Shown: positions 7,307-16,673, numbered from the stretch's first letter. The stretch is DNA of 64,000 bases from Tepidanaerobacter syntrophicus (GCF_001485475.2 NZ_DF977002.1:62001-126000), one strand, 5' to 3'. Program-made: numbers and translations. Notes: a model not told the origin generated them from the sequence alone.

Positions 7307-9396
7307 TCCAAGTCCTTTCCTTGTAATTCCCTCAGTTTTTCGGGATATTCGATACGCGTATGAAAAATTCCCGTAAGCACTTTAGAAAAAGCGATTGCTA
7401 TTTTATCAAGGTCTTTTAAGGTTAAATCGCACTCATCTAATTGTCCGTCGGAAAGTTTATCTTTGATTATCTGGCGAATCAATCCCTCGATCTTGCCGGG
7501 AGTAGGATTTGGCATAGACCTAACTGCAGCTTCAACGCAGTCTGCCAGCATTACTATTGCAACTTCTTTTTTCTGAGGCCTAGGGCCTTCATAACGATAT
7601 ATTTCCTTATCTACTTTTTTATCTTTATTGTCACCGTTTTCTTCTAAAGCCTTATTGTAAAAAAATGATAGTAAGGTAGTCCCATGATGCTGCTGAATGA
7701 AATCCTTAATACAGGATGGAAGATGGTATTTATCCGCCGATTCAATCCCATCTTTTACATGCGATGTAATAATTAACGCACTAAGAGCAGGGGTTAATTT
7801 ATCATGAGGATTATCCGACATAAATTGGTTTTCTATAAAAAAATATGGGCGTTTTAATTTACCAATATCGTGATAATCTGCCCCCACCCGGGCAAGTAAG
7901 GCATCTGCACCAACGGCTTCGGCGCCTGCCTCTGCCAAGTTGCCGACTATTACGGAATGATGGTAGGTGCCCGGTGCATCCAGCATTAATTTTCTAAGCA
8001 GTGGCTGGTTCGGATTTGAAAGTTCTAGCAGTTTTATGGCGCTTGTAATTCCAAAGGCAGTTTCTAAAAAAGGAAGCATGCCAATTGCAAGTATGGAAGA
8101 TAAAATCCCATTGACGAGTCCCCAGGCACTTTGCCTTGCTACTTCCAAAAACGTGCTGCTATTATTCAAAAGCAGAAGGCCCGTTATACTAAAAACATTT
8201 ATTGTGCTAATTATCACTCCAGCCTTTGTAAGATCAGATCTTAGCGACACTTTTGTTGAGCAAAAAACTCCTGCAAGCGCCCCTGCAAGCGCAACTAATA
8301 TAAATGAAAAGTCATTTTCAAACATTATCCCACATACCGCACTCATGGCAAAACTTGAAAGTATCGCTATATTGGGATTGATGAGAATAGATATAAGCAT
8401 GCTGCCCGCTGCCAAAGGCACCAGATATTTTGAAATAGGTTTTATCCCTACTGAAATAACCAGAGTAGCGAGTATTATCGTCACAAATAGAGCTAAATAT
8501 ACATTGTTGGCGTATACATTTTTATGAAAAGTATATATGGAGTAGCCTAACATACCTGTAAGGAGAGCCGATATTATGCAAGCTCCGGCAATCAAGCCTA
8601 AATCTGCCCACGGCTCTCCCACAAGTAATCCTAATTCCTTTAGCATTTCTTTATGCTCTTTTGTTATAACTGTTCCTTTTTCAATTAGTACCTGATTTGC
8701 AACAACTTTTACTGGGGCTACGGCTTCCATGGCCTCCCGCTGCTGTTCCTCGGTTGCTTCTCTGTCATATATCATATTAGGCTTAATCGTAAATAAGGCA
8801 ATTTCTTCGCCTATATTTTTATATTCTGCAGGCAGTTTTAGGTCTTTAAACTCATCTATTACATATTTTTTTGTCCTTTCTAATGAATCTTCTTTAACGC
8901 CTTCCTCCATAACTTCTTCAATTACGGCCTTTACTATTGTCTCAAGTTCTTTTAGAGATGTGTCGCTTATCGCAACAAGTTTGTTGTATGATTCATCGGA
9001 TATCTCGGTTGAGATTTCTTCTCTTAATGACTTAATTTTTTCTTCATCAGTCAGGAAATCTTTGTTTCTAATTTCTTTAATGTAATTGAATATATTATCA
9101 GTTTGGTTTTTTACTTCAGCAGTAACGGTTTGATTTAAGGTATATTTTTTGGGGACAGCATCGGCTGCGGCCTGTCGAAGTTTAGTTGTTTCAATTGAAT
9201 TTATTGTATCCTTCTTTGCTATAATATTTTCTTGGAGAACCTCGCCAATTCTTACATCGTATTTTGGAGGAATTGCAGAAAAAAATATCATTGCTGTCAG
9301 TGCTATAAAGAAAAAAAGCCCCAGCGCCACCTTCTGGAACATTGAACTAGTAAGGACTGATTCTATAAATCTCTTGGGAAAAGCAAGCTTTGCCAC
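7303..9396 (-). CDS. pgpH: 7TM-HD cyclic-di-AMP phosphodiesterase (PgpH type)
   Basis: A 697-residue membrane protein with an N-terminal signal/anchor helix (about 20-42) and a large extracytoplasmic 7TMR-HDED-type domain (about 50-270). Six or seven membrane helices follow (about 270-460), then a C-terminal cytosolic HD domain with YHHSVIVGNLAE and GADYHDIGK (HD about 507-508). Listeria and related PgpH proteins hydrolyse c-di-AMP. GTG start at 9396; the GGAG ribosome site overlaps the 3' end of phoH, which ends 10 bp upstream. Activity is assigned by family. Confidence 0.93.
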   Translation of the reverse strand: MAKLAFPKRFIESVLTSSMFQKVALGLFFFIALTAMIFFSAIPPKYDVRIGEVLQENIIAKKDTINSIETTKLRQAAADAVPKKYTLNQTVTAEVKNQTDNIFNYIKEIRNKDFLTDEEKIKSLREEISTEISDESYNKLVAISDTSLKELETIVKAVIEEVMEEGVKEDSLERTKKYVIDEFKDLKLPAEYKNIGEEIALFTIKPNMIYDREATEEQQREAMEAVAPVKVVANQVLIEKGTVITKEHKEMLKELGLLVGEPWADLGLIAGACIISALLTGMLGYSIYTFHKNVYANNVYLALFVTIILATLVISVGIKPISKYLVPLAAGSMLISILINPNIAILSSFAMSAVCGIMFENDFSFILVALAGALAGVFCSTKVSLRSDLTKAGVIISTINVFSITGLLLLNNSSTFLEVARQSAWGLVNGILSSILAIGMLPFLETAFGITSAIKLLELSNPNQPLLRKLMLDAPGTYHHSVIVGNLAEAGAEAVGADALLARVGADYHDIGKLKRPYFFIENQFMSDNPHDKLTPALSALIITSHVKDGIESADKYHLPSCIKDFIQQHHGTTLLSFFYNKALEENGDNKDKKVDKEIYRYEGPRPQKKEVAIVMLADCVEAAVRSMPNPTPGKIEGLIRQIIKDKLSDGQLDECDLTLKDLDKIAIAFSKVLTGIFHTRIEYPEKLRELQGKDLE

Positions 9397-9405
9397 GGTT
9401 ATATA

Positions 9406-10392
9406 TCACTCCACGTTCTTTTTAAGGCGCTTTTCGTCAAACCTTTCATAAGCCTTAATTATTCGCTGAACAACTTCGTGTCTTACTACATCTTTATCAT
9501 CAAGGTATACAAACTGTATTCCTTTTATATCTTTTAATATCTCTCTCACTTCTTCAAGGCCTGAATAAACCCCTTTAGGCAAGTCAACTTGCGTTAAGTC
9601 ACCGGTAACCACTGCTTTTGACCCAAAGCCAAGGCGCGTCAAAAACATCTTCATTTGCTCCGATGTAGTGTTCTGGGCTTCGTCAAGTATAACAAAGGAA
9701 TCATCTAAAGTTCGTCCGCGCATGTAGGCAAGGGGAGCCACTTCAATCAATCCCTTTTCCATGTAACGGCGGAAAGCTTCTACCCCTAAAATATCATATA
9801 AAGCATCATACAGCGGCCTTAAATACGGGTCAACTTTATCTTGAAGGTCTCCCGGCAAAAATCCGAGTTTCTCGCCAGCTTCAACAGCAGGTCTTGTCAA
9901 GATAATTCTGTTGACTTCTTTCTCTTTAAATGCTGTAACTGCCATCGCCATAGCAAGATAGGTTTTACCGGTTCCAGCGGGGCCTATTCCAAAAACTATA
10001 TCGTTTTTCTTCATTGCAAGTGTGTAAAGCTTTTGGCCAATTGTCTTTGGCTTTATCGGTTTTCCACGGTGGGTATAGCATACCACGTCATCATATAATT
10101 CGTTTATCTTTTCTCCCTCTCCATTCTTTGCAAGTCTTACAAAATATTTTACATCATTTGCCGTAGGAGCATCATCTTTTTGCAGCATTTCAACCATCTG
10201 ATTTAAAAGCTGCTCTACGGTTTTAACATCCTTTTCCTCTCCGATTATTGAAATCTCGTCATTGCGAGTTACTATTCTCACATCGAATTGCTCTTCGATA
10301 TATTTTGCATTTATATCGCGGTTGCCAAACAAGGATGTCATTTTATTTATATTATCTACGGCAACCCTGGCTTCTGCTGTGTTATCTCTCAA
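9406..10392 (-). CDS. phoH: PhoH-family ATPase
   Basis: A 328-residue PhoH-like P-loop ATPase, probably acting on RNA; the family is tied to ribosome and rRNA metabolism through its link with YbeY. A KH-like N-terminal region (1-75) precedes Walker A GPAGTGKT (137-144) and Walker B VILDEAQNTT (about 231-240). The start is TTG at 10392, seven bases after GGAGG. It is the first gene of phoH-pgpH-ybeY-dgkA. The sporulation genes yqfC and yqfD, which usually lie directly upstream in spore-formers, are absent: only a 163-bp gap separates phoH from the previous gene. Confidence 0.96.
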   Translation of the reverse strand: MRDNTAEARVAVDNINKMTSLFGNRDINAKYIEEQFDVRIVTRNDEISIIGEEKDVKTVEQLLNQMVEMLQKDDAPTANDVKYFVRLAKNGEGEKINELYDDVVCYTHRGKPIKPKTIGQKLYTLAMKKNDIVFGIGPAGTGKTYLAMAMAVTAFKEKEVNRIILTRPAVEAGEKLGFLPGDLQDKVDPYLRPLYDALYDILGVEAFRRYMEKGLIEVAPLAYMRGRTLDDSFVILDEAQNTTSEQMKMFLTRLGFGSKAVVTGDLTQVDLPKGVYSGLEEVREILKDIKGIQFVYLDDKDVVRHEVVQRIIKAYERFDEKRLKKNVE

Positions 10393-10502
10393 ATTCTTTC
10401 CTCCCTGATATAGATTAATAAATTACTTCGAGAACATTCTGTTTTGTTCTCTTTGTACTTTTAATATACCATAGTATTGAGTAGAATTCCATATTTTATA
10501 GT

Positions 10503-10535
10503 AAAAAACCTTACAGCAGTTAAGCTATAAGGTTT
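10503..10535 (-). terminator. Terminator after the nfeD-floA-hypothetical operon
   Basis: On the minus strand, AAACCTTATAGC and GCTGTAAGGTTT form a 12-bp stem with one mismatch around a 6-nt loop and run directly into TTTTTT. It lies about 20 bp after the stop of the last gene of the operon and before phoH. Confidence 0.8.
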
Positions 10536-10555
10536 AATAATCAAACATTTATTAG

Positions 10556-10960
10556 TCAGCGCCTTTTATTATCCAGTGCTCTCGGTGGTGAAAGTATTTC
10601 ATGCACTATTATCCCTTTAAGAATGCCTTCACGATCAAAAGCATCGGAAAGATCTATGCCCTCCTTAGGTTTTTGCTCATTTTTCACCTCTGTTTGTTTT
10701 TCCGGAAGTCTCGTTTTAATTTGAGCATGTAATAAATTAGGTTTCTCTTCAACTCCTACAGACTCTTCAAAAGCCAAGGCAGCTTCTCCTACTGGATTAT
10801 AAACATCAGCTGTAGGAAGGGGAGGGGTGCTTTTTTGAGCAATGACTTCTTTCTTTGGAATCGGCTTTATATCCGGCTTTTTTGATTTTTGAGATCGTTC
10901 TCGCCCTTTGGCTATCATGCCAAGCACTGCAAGAAGAATTATTACAATTAGATCTTCCAC
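10556..10960 (-). CDS. Hypothetical single-pass membrane protein downstream of floA
   Basis: Function unknown. About 134 residues: an N-terminal membrane helix (LIVIILLAVLGMIA, residues 4-17), then a basic patch, a low-complexity Pro/Glu/Lys linker, and a short C-terminal motif GILKGIIVHEILSPPRAL. Similar C-terminal tails occur in small proteins next to floA in other Clostridia (from memory, not searched). GTG at 10960 is preferred over the adjacent TTG (10963), because AGGTGAT is then 6 bases away. The gene begins 8 bp after floA ends, so all three genes probably form one membrane-associated unit. The topology suggests an inner-membrane anchor with a cytosolic tail that could contact the flotillin. 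Confidence 0.72.
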   Translation of the reverse strand: MEDLIVIILLAVLGMIAKGRERSQKSKKPDIKPIPKKEVIAQKSTPPLPTADVYNPVGEAALAFEESVGVEEKPNLLHAQIKTRLPEKQTEVKNEQKPKEGIDLSDAFDREGILKGIIVHEILSPPRALDNKRR

Positions 10961-10968
10961 CAAATCAC

Positions 10969-11967
10969 CTACTCTTTGTTATGTTGAGAATCATCGTCGG
11001 TTTTAGGTGCAAGTTTTGATATAGAATCCCTCATTTGTGTATCTGCAATGATATTTTTCATATTATAATAATCCAGAACTCCAAGCTTTCCCTGTCTTAG
11101 GGCCTCAGCTAAAGCCTTTGGAACTTCCGCTTCTGCTTCAACAACTTTTGCCCGCATTTCTTGTACCATAGCTTTCATTTCTTGTTCTTTTGCTACTGCC
11201 ATTGCCCTGCGTTCTTCGGCTCGCGCCTGGGCAATGCGCTTATCTGCTTCGGCTTGATCTGTTTGAAGTTGTGCGCCTATGTTTCTGCCTACATCAACAT
11301 CTGCTATGTCTATTGAAAGGATTTCGAAGGCTGTTCCTGAATCAAGGCCTTTATTTAAAACTGTCCGTGATATGGAATCAGGGTTTTCTAAAACGGCTTT
11401 ATGGCTTTCCGCTGAGCCTACTGTTGTAACTATTCCTTCTCCAACTCTTGCAATAATTGTTTCTTCGCCTGCGCCTCCTACCAGTCTGTCAATATTAGCT
11501 CTTACGGTAACCCGGGCTTTCGCTTTCACCTCAATGCCATCTTTGGCTACTGCTGCTACCACAGGGGTTTCGATTACCTTAGGATTTACGCTCATTTGGA
11601 CAGCTTCTAGAACATTTCTACCTGCCAAATCTATAGCTGCGGCTCTTTCGAAGGTAAGTGGAATTTCAGCTCTCTGAGCTGCTATTAAAGCATTTACCAC
11701 TCTGTCTACATTACCGCCTGCAAGATAATGAGCTTCAAGTTTGTCAACTCCCACATCTAATCCGGCCTTCACTGCTTTTATCAATGGATTTACGATCTTA
11801 TGTGGAGGGACGCGGCGAAGTCTCATGCCTATCAAATTGAATATCCCTATTTTTACTCCCGCAGCTAAGGCCGAAATCCAAAGGCCCAAGGGGACAAAGC
11901 TTAAAACAACTGCTAAGAAAATAAAAACTACAGCAACAATTAAAAGCATTCCTATCGTGAATCCCAT
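10969..11967 (-). CDS. floA: Flotillin-like protein FloA
   Basis: A 332-residue flotillin-like protein (YqfA), a scaffold of functional membrane microdomains. Two hydrophobic stretches at the N-terminus (about 4-48) act as hairpin anchors. A PHB/SPFH-type domain with the conserved [20 protein letters not shown] segment follows. Then comes an Ala/Glu-rich coiled-coil region ([20 protein letters not shown], about 243-262) typical of flotillin oligomerisation. ATG start at 11967, 4 bp after nfeD. The NfeD-flotillin pair is a widely conserved operon. Confidence 0.95.
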   Translation of the reverse strand: MGFTIGMLLIVAVVFIFLAVVLSFVPLGLWISALAAGVKIGIFNLIGMRLRRVPPHKIVNPLIKAVKAGLDVGVDKLEAHYLAGGNVDRVVNALIAAQRAEIPLTFERAAAIDLAGRNVLEAVQMSVNPKVIETPVVAAVAKDGIEVKAKARVTVRANIDRLVGGAGEETIIARVGEGIVTTVGSAESHKAVLENPDSISRTVLNKGLDSGTAFEILSIDIADVDVGRNIGAQLQTDQAEADKRIAQARAEERRAMAVAKEQEMKAMVQEMRAKVVEAEAEVPKALAEALRQGKLGVLDYYNMKNIIADTQMRDSISKLAPKTDDDSQHNKE

Positions 11968-11970
11968 AAA

Positions 11971-13302
11971 TTATTCACTCTCCTTATTGTTAGCATTTCT
12001 TACTATAATCTTGCTTCCCTCAACTTTTATAACTACGATTTCTGAATTTTTTGGTATAAATTCTCCTTCTGCCAAAACATCGACCTTTTCTCCATTTATT
12101 ACCGCTGCACCAGTAGGTCTTAATGGGGTAATTGTTTTACCTTTAGCTCCGAGAAATTCACTTGCATCTTTGCTTGTTGCTACATAACCTTTGGCTTTTT
12201 CTTGTTTTGTGCCTAATATTATACGGTTAAAGATCGGGTTTACGGTAATTCTCTTCATCAAAAAGTATATTATGATGCTACTTGCTGCTATAGCAAAAAT
12301 GACAGATATCAGTGCCTGCTCAAGATTTGGAAAAGCCATTATTATAGCTGCAATTATTGATAAAATCCCTGTTACTCCGAAAACTCCGAAACCAGGCATA
12401 AATATTTCTATTAAAAGAAGTGCCATTCCCAATATAAACAGGCCGAGAACCCAAGCAGGCGCAGCCCCTGCCATGAAGCTTCCGCCAAAAAACAGACCAA
12501 AGGCTATAAGTCCGATTACTCCGGGAATTCCAAAACCCGGTGAGAGTATCTCGGTCACAATGCCTACTATCCCAATCATTAATAAAATCGGTGCTATGTA
12601 GGGATTTGAGGCTACGTGCGCAATTTGTTCCGGAAGGTTCATCTTTGCTCTAATAATCTGGGCATTGCCTTTGTTTTCTGGCAAGATTTTTTGTATAACT
12701 TCGTCTAAATTTTCCACTTGCTCATCTATGAGCCCCAGTTTTAGGGCTTCTTTGGTAGTAAGAGATAAAATCTTGCCCTTTTCTTTTACCCCTTCGATAA
12801 CTATATCTGAATCTGCCATCGCCGCAACCAGCTGTGGATCTCTGCCTCTTGCTTCCGCTACTGCTCTTAGGGCCGAAGACCAATAAGAAATATATTTCTC
12901 CTCATTCGGGCGAGTTTCAGCGGCCCCTATGGTCGCTGCCGGAACTGCCATGATTTTCTCGCAAGATATCGCGATAATAACGCCAGCCGAAGTAGCTTCT
13001 TTATTTATGAATGCAACTGTAGGGATAGATGTGCGAAGAATATTGTTGCTAATTTTTATAGCCGAATTGACTTCGCCACCAGGTGTATCTATTTCAAAAA
13101 TCAGGGCCTTTGCCTGAGTTTTTTCAGCCTCATTTATAGCTCTTTCAGTAAATACAGCAACGCCGTTATCTATTACCCCTTCTACCGGAATAACATATAT
13201 ATATGTCTTGCCATCCGAATTGTTTTCAGCTTTGCATATCTGAAGAAAAGTAAATATCAAGCAAATCGAAACAAATGTGATTAAAGCTTTTTTATATCTC
13301 AT
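11971..13302 (-). CDS. nfeD: NfeD-family membrane-bound serine protease
   Basis: A 443-residue long-form NfeD (YqeZ). A signal peptide (1-25) precedes an extracytoplasmic ClpP-like protease domain with the oxyanion motif DTPGGEVNSA (72-81), Ser nucleophile in ATSAG (about 105) and general-base Lys about 136. About four membrane helices (roughly 235-350) come next, then a C-terminal cytosolic OB-fold NfeD domain (about 370-440, LRPTGAAVINGEKVDVLAEG). Related archaeal stomatin-operon proteases cleave hydrophobic segments of partner proteins; the natural substrate here is unknown. Co-transcribed with floA. Confidence 0.94.
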   Translation of the reverse strand: MRYKKALITFVSICLIFTFLQICKAENNSDGKTYIYVIPVEGVIDNGVAVFTERAINEAEKTQAKALIFEIDTPGGEVNSAIKISNNILRTSIPTVAFINKEATSAGVIIAISCEKIMAVPAATIGAAETRPNEEKYISYWSSALRAVAEARGRDPQLVAAMADSDIVIEGVKEKGKILSLTTKEALKLGLIDEQVENLDEVIQKILPENKGNAQIIRAKMNLPEQIAHVASNPYIAPILLMIGIVGIVTEILSPGFGIPGVIGLIAFGLFFGGSFMAGAAPAWVLGLFILGMALLLIEIFMPGFGVFGVTGILSIIAAIIMAFPNLEQALISVIFAIAASSIIIYFLMKRITVNPIFNRIILGTKQEKAKGYVATSKDASEFLGAKGKTITPLRPTGAAVINGEKVDVLAEGEFIPKNSEIVVIKVEGSKIIVRNANNKESE

Positions 13303-13356
13303 GCTTTTCTCCTTAAATTCTCAATCTGTGTATGTGCTTTCTTGCCTAATTGTTAA

Positions 13357-13388
13357 AAGAGCCTGGTATCACAAGACACCAAGCTCTT
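13357..13388 (-). terminator. Hairpin terminator after rpsU-yqeY
   Basis: On the minus strand AAGAGCTTGGT pairs with ACCAGGCTCTT (11 bp including one G-U) around a 10-nt loop. It is followed by a short TTTTAAC tract between the yqeY stop and the nfeD start. The uridine tract is weak, so read-through into nfeD is possible. Confidence 0.65.
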
Positions 13389-13397
13389 AAATTATAT

Positions 13398-13844
13398 TTA
13401 CTGCTGTAAAAACTTTTTTACAGTCTCACTGACTAAGCTGCCGTCAGCTCTGCCTTTTATTTTGGGCATTACCGCACCCATAACCTTGCCCATATCTTTT
13501 ATACTTGTCGCGCCAACCTCACGAATACTTTGACGCACTATTTCTTCAAGTTCTTCTGCAGTTAATTGCTGAGGGAGATATTTTGATAGAACTTCTATTT
13601 CCTTTTCCAGACTTTCTACAACTTCGGATTTACCTAATCGCTCATATTCGCTAATATCGTTTTTGCGTTTTTTTATTTCCTTTAAAAGAACCTCTACCAC
13701 TTCTTCATCATTTAGCTCGTGGCATTTTTCTTTTTCAGCATAGACAATAGCGGACTTTGCCATCCGAATAACGGAAAGCCTGTCTTTATCTCCTGATTTT
13801 AGAGCAACTTTCATATCTTCATTCAACATATCTTTTAGCGACAT
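13398..13844 (-). CDS. yqeY: GatB/YqeY domain protein
   Basis: A 148-residue stand-alone GatB/YqeY-type helical domain, related to the tRNA-binding tail of the Asp/Glu-tRNA amidotransferase GatB. The precise role of free YqeY is not known. The sequence matches over its full length: LNEDMKVALKSGDKDRLSVIRM at the start, then KYLPQQLTAEELEEIV and the conserved glycine-rich end MGKVMGAVMPKIKGRADGS. ATG start 14 bp after rpsU, so the two form an operon as in most Firmicutes. Confidence 0.95.
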   Translation of the reverse strand: MSLKDMLNEDMKVALKSGDKDRLSVIRMAKSAIVYAEKEKCHELNDEEVVEVLLKEIKKRKNDISEYERLGKSEVVESLEKEIEVLSKYLPQQLTAEELEEIVRQSIREVGATSIKDMGKVMGAVMPKIKGRADGSLVSETVKKFLQQ

Positions 13845-13858
13845 GCCGCATACGCTCC

Positions 13859-14044
13859 TTAAAACTTACGGGTTTTTCTTTTACGGGCTGCTTCGGATTT
13901 TTTCTTGCGTTTAACGCTGGGTTTTTCATAATGTTCGCGTTTCCTCACTTCGGAAAGTACTCCTGACCTTTGACATTTTCTTTTAAATCTGCGAAGCGCG
14001 CTATCAAGCGACTCATTTTCTCCCACTCTTACTTCTTCTGACAT
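13859..14044 (-). CDS. rpsU: 30S ribosomal protein S21
   Basis: A 61-residue bS21, a small basic subunit protein near the anti-Shine-Dalgarno region of 16S rRNA. It shows the family pattern [20 protein letters not shown], then a [15 protein letters not shown] tail. A strong ribosome site (GGAGGGAGGG) precedes the ATG. The gene has its own consensus promoter about 80 bp upstream and heads rpsU-yqeY. Confidence 0.98.
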   Translation of the reverse strand: MSEEVRVGENESLDSALRRFKRKCQRSGVLSEVRKREHYEKPSVKRKKKSEAARKRKTRKF

Positions 14045-14120
14045 TCTTTATTCCCTCCCTCCGCTGCACTTTCTGCCTTAAACATTGCTTTAATTATATA
14101 ATACGCTGGGATTATAGCTT

Positions 14121-14149
14121 ATTATATGCCTTCATTTTGTTATCGTCAA
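14121..14149 (-). promoter_or_regulatory. SigA-type promoter of rpsU-yqeY
   Basis: On the minus strand TTGACG (14149-14144), a 17-bp spacer and TATAAT (14126-14121) lie about 80 bp upstream of the rpsU start. The -35 begins right next to the hinT stop codon. A second TATAAT-like hexamer follows at 14116-14111. Confidence 0.82.
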
Positions 14150-14151
14150 TA

Positions 14152-14493
14152 TCAACCCGGGGGCCATTTCATAAATCTGCCGCCCAGTAAATGAAAATGC
14201 AAATGAGGGACAGTTTGGCCTCCATCATTACCTGTGTTTACTACTAGCCTGAAACCCTTTTCATCTATCCCAAATTCTCCTGCAAGTTTTTGTGCAAGTT
14301 TGATAATTTGCTCAAGTATTTGTGCGTTCTCGTCGTTTATTTCCATGATTGACTTTAGATGCTGCTTTGGAATCAAAAGGAGATGGATGGGTGCTTGGGG
14401 ATTGGCGTCGTTAATAGCAATTAGATCTTCATCTTCGTAAACAATTTTAGCCGGGATTTCTTTGTTTATTATCTTGCAAAATACACAGTCCAT
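14152..14493 (-). CDS. HIT-family nucleotide hydrolase (HinT-like)
   Basis: A 113-residue histidine-triad protein; HinT-type enzymes hydrolyse adenosine phosphoramidates and aminoacyl-AMP adducts. The triad HLHFHLL gives His at about 97, 99 and 101. An N-terminal CVFC pair (Cys 3 and 6) resembles the zinc-site Cys of many bacterial HIT proteins. ATG start preceded by GGAGGTGG. It lies between mtaB and rpsU; a HIT gene at this spot is common in Clostridia. Confidence 0.94.
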   Translation of the reverse strand: MDCVFCKIINKEIPAKIVYEDEDLIAINDANPQAPIHLLLIPKQHLKSIMEINDENAQILEQIIKLAQKLAGEFGIDEKGFRLVVNTGNDGGQTVPHLHFHLLGGRFMKWPPG

Positions 14494-14591
14494 CGAAATT
14501 CCACCTCCTTACTATTTCGTAATTAAATAAAAGCTTATTTAAATTTATTCAACATCGACTTATCAATTTCCTTCTTTTCGGCAAATATTTT

Positions 14592-15902
14592 TTATGGTTC
14601 TGCTATTTCGCCATAAACACAATCGTTTAGGTTCTTTATTAACTTAACGCAAGCTATTTTATTGTGAAGATCGGCATTTGAAGTCGAGGGTGCTACAACT
14701 TTAATATAGTTTTCAGTAAAACCTTCATAGAGGCCGTTACTTGTTTTATCCTCAAAGAGTACTTTTTGTGAAGAATTTAAAAATTTATTTCGAAAGTTTC
14801 CCTCGAGTTTTTCGCTCAGTTTTAAGAGTTCATGGCATCTTGTACTTTTAATATCTTTTTCAACTTGATTTGTCATAGCGGCTGCCGGTGTTCCTTTGCG
14901 GGGAGAAAAGGGGAACACATGTAGTTTTGAAAAATCGATTGCTTTTATAAAGTTTTTGGTTTGTTCGAATTCTTCATCAGTTTCTCCCGGAAATCCTACA
15001 ATTACATCTGTAGTAATGGATGCATCCGGCAATAATTCTCTTATGCGGCTTACCCTTTCTGCAAATTCAGCTGTAGTATAACGGCGATTCATCCTTTGTA
15101 GAACGCTATCACATCCGCTTTGCAGCGGCACGTGAAAATGATGGCAGAATTTATCTATTTTTGAAAGTCCTAATAGAAATTCGTCAGTAAGTTCTATGAT
15201 TTCTATAGAGCTTAACCTTATTCTTTCGATGCCTTGAATTTTTGCAATTTCAGAGATTACATCCAGCAGACTTGTTTTATCTTTTAAGTCGGTCCCATAC
15301 AAGCCAAGATGAATGCCGGTAAGCACTATTTCTTTAAAGCCATCCTTAGCCAAATTCTCGGCTTCGTTTAGAATGTTATTAAGCATGCGGCTTCTAACCG
15401 GTCCTCTTGCATATGGGATTATACAATAAGAGCAGAACATATTGCAGCCATCTTCTATCTTTAAAAAAGCCCTTGTTTTTTGGCGATGTCCCTTTACTGC
15501 TATTTCCTCAAATGTCTCCTCTTTCATTACATTTTTAATATCGACTACAGGGGCCTCGGTTTTATCTGACTGCTGCAGTAAATCTACAATTTTTTGTCTG
15601 TCTTTAGTCCCTAGAATAACTGATACGCCTGGTATCTTAAGGATTTCGTCGGCATTTGTCTGAGCATAGCAGCCGACTACCGCAACCTTTGCCGTCGGAT
15701 TGCTGCGAATAGCTTTTCGGATGATTTGGCGCGATTTCCTGGCGCTTTCGTTTGTAACATTGCAAGTATTTATAATATAGACATCTGCTTCGCTATCAAA
15801 ATCCACTATGGTATAGCCTCTATTTTCAAAAAGTTCGGCCATCGCTGCCGACTCGTATTGGTTAACTTTACACCCTAATGTGTAAAAAGCTACTTTAGGC
15901 AT
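14592..15902 (-). CDS. mtaB: tRNA t6A37 methylthiotransferase MtaB
   Basis: A 436-residue radical-SAM methylthiotransferase converting t6A37 to ms2t6A in ANN-decoding tRNAs. The N-terminal UPF0004 domain has cluster Cys about 11, 47 and 78 (TLGCKVNQYES, NTCNVTNES, VGCYAQ). The radical SAM motif CNMFCSYC gives Cys about 153, 157 and 160. A C-terminal TRAM-like region ends the protein. CKVNQYES is typical of MtaB rather than MiaB. The ATG overlaps the rsmE stop (TAATG). It is the last gene of the heat-shock-headed operon hrcA...mtaB. Confidence 0.95.
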   Translation of the reverse strand: MPKVAFYTLGCKVNQYESAAMAELFENRGYTIVDFDSEADVYIINTCNVTNESARKSRQIIRKAIRSNPTAKVAVVGCYAQTNADEILKIPGVSVILGTKDRQKIVDLLQQSDKTEAPVVDIKNVMKEETFEEIAVKGHRQKTRAFLKIEDGCNMFCSYCIIPYARGPVRSRMLNNILNEAENLAKDGFKEIVLTGIHLGLYGTDLKDKTSLLDVISEIAKIQGIERIRLSSIEIIELTDEFLLGLSKIDKFCHHFHVPLQSGCDSVLQRMNRRYTTAEFAERVSRIRELLPDASITTDVIVGFPGETDEEFEQTKNFIKAIDFSKLHVFPFSPRKGTPAAAMTNQVEKDIKSTRCHELLKLSEKLEGNFRNKFLNSSQKVLFEDKTSNGLYEGFTENYIKVVAPSTSNADLHNKIACVKLIKNLNDCVYGEIAEP

Positions 15903-16654
15903 TATCTTCCTCCTATGTCGCCTATTTCATACATAATAATGCTGGATACTGCAAATGAAGCAGTCTCTGTTCTCAAAATCCTAGGGCCCAAGCTTACAGG
16001 CGTTGCTCCTATAGCCACTGCCTTTTCTATCTCTTTTTCGGAAAAACCGCCCTCAGGACCTATAAATACCGCAACTTTCGAAGCACCTCTACCTTTATAT
16101 TTTAATACATCTTTTAATGAAGTCTCACGTTCATTTTCCCAGGGAATTATGGTTAGCTGGCAGTCGCCAGTTTTGCTAAGAGCCGTGTCAAAGTCGCATA
16201 TCTCTCTTACTTCTGGTATATTAATCCTCATACATTGTTTTGCGGCCTCCTGAACGATTTTGCTCCATCGCGCTAATTTAAATTCAGATTTAGAAGGCAT
16301 GATATTAGCTACTGTTCGCTCAGTTATCATGGGTACGAATTCGCTTACACCTATTTCTGTGTTTTTCTGGAGTATCCATTCAAACTTTTCACCCTTAGGC
16401 AAGCCGCAATATAATGTAATATAAGGTCGAATTGGATCTGCATTTTTCTTATCTATAATTTCAATTTCGATTATAGGACCTTTAATGTCGATATCTAAAA
16501 TTAAGCCTGTATACTCTATATTTTTGCCATCAGAAATACTTATAATATCGCCTTTTTTATACCTAAGCACTCGGGCAATGTGGTGGGCTTCTTCTCCCGA
16601 AATCCCAGTGTGTTCACCTATATTCAAATCTTTAAATATAAAGAATCTTGGCAT
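15902..16654 (-). CDS. rsmE: 16S rRNA m3U1498 methyltransferase RsmE
   Basis: A SPOUT-class methyltransferase for U1498 of 16S rRNA. I use ATG at 16654 (250 residues, MPRFFIFKDL...), which has GGGGGTG upstream and matches the family start. The longer open frame back to 16738 runs inside prmA and is not homologous. Family motifs visible: HHIARVLRYKKGD near the N-terminus (PUA-like domain) and the knot-forming tail IGPEGGFSEKE ... LGPRILRTETA. It sits between prmA and mtaB, as in Bacillus. Confidence 0.95.
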   Translation of the reverse strand: MPRFFIFKDLNIGEHTGISGEEAHHIARVLRYKKGDIISISDGKNIEYTGLILDIDIKGPIIEIEIIDKKNADPIRPYITLYCGLPKGEKFEWILQKNTEIGVSEFVPMITERTVANIMPSKSEFKLARWSKIVQEAAKQCMRINIPEVREICDFDTALSKTGDCQLTIIPWENERETSLKDVLKYKGRGASKVAVFIGPEGGFSEKEIEKAVAIGATPVSLGPRILRTETASFAVSSIIMYEIGDIGGR

Positions 16655-16673
16655 AAAACAAAACACCCCCATC

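Noticed and set aside
7967-8527. 186-codon plus-strand frame
   Set aside because: Antisense to the membrane domain of pgpH, where hydrophobic codons often leave the other strand open.
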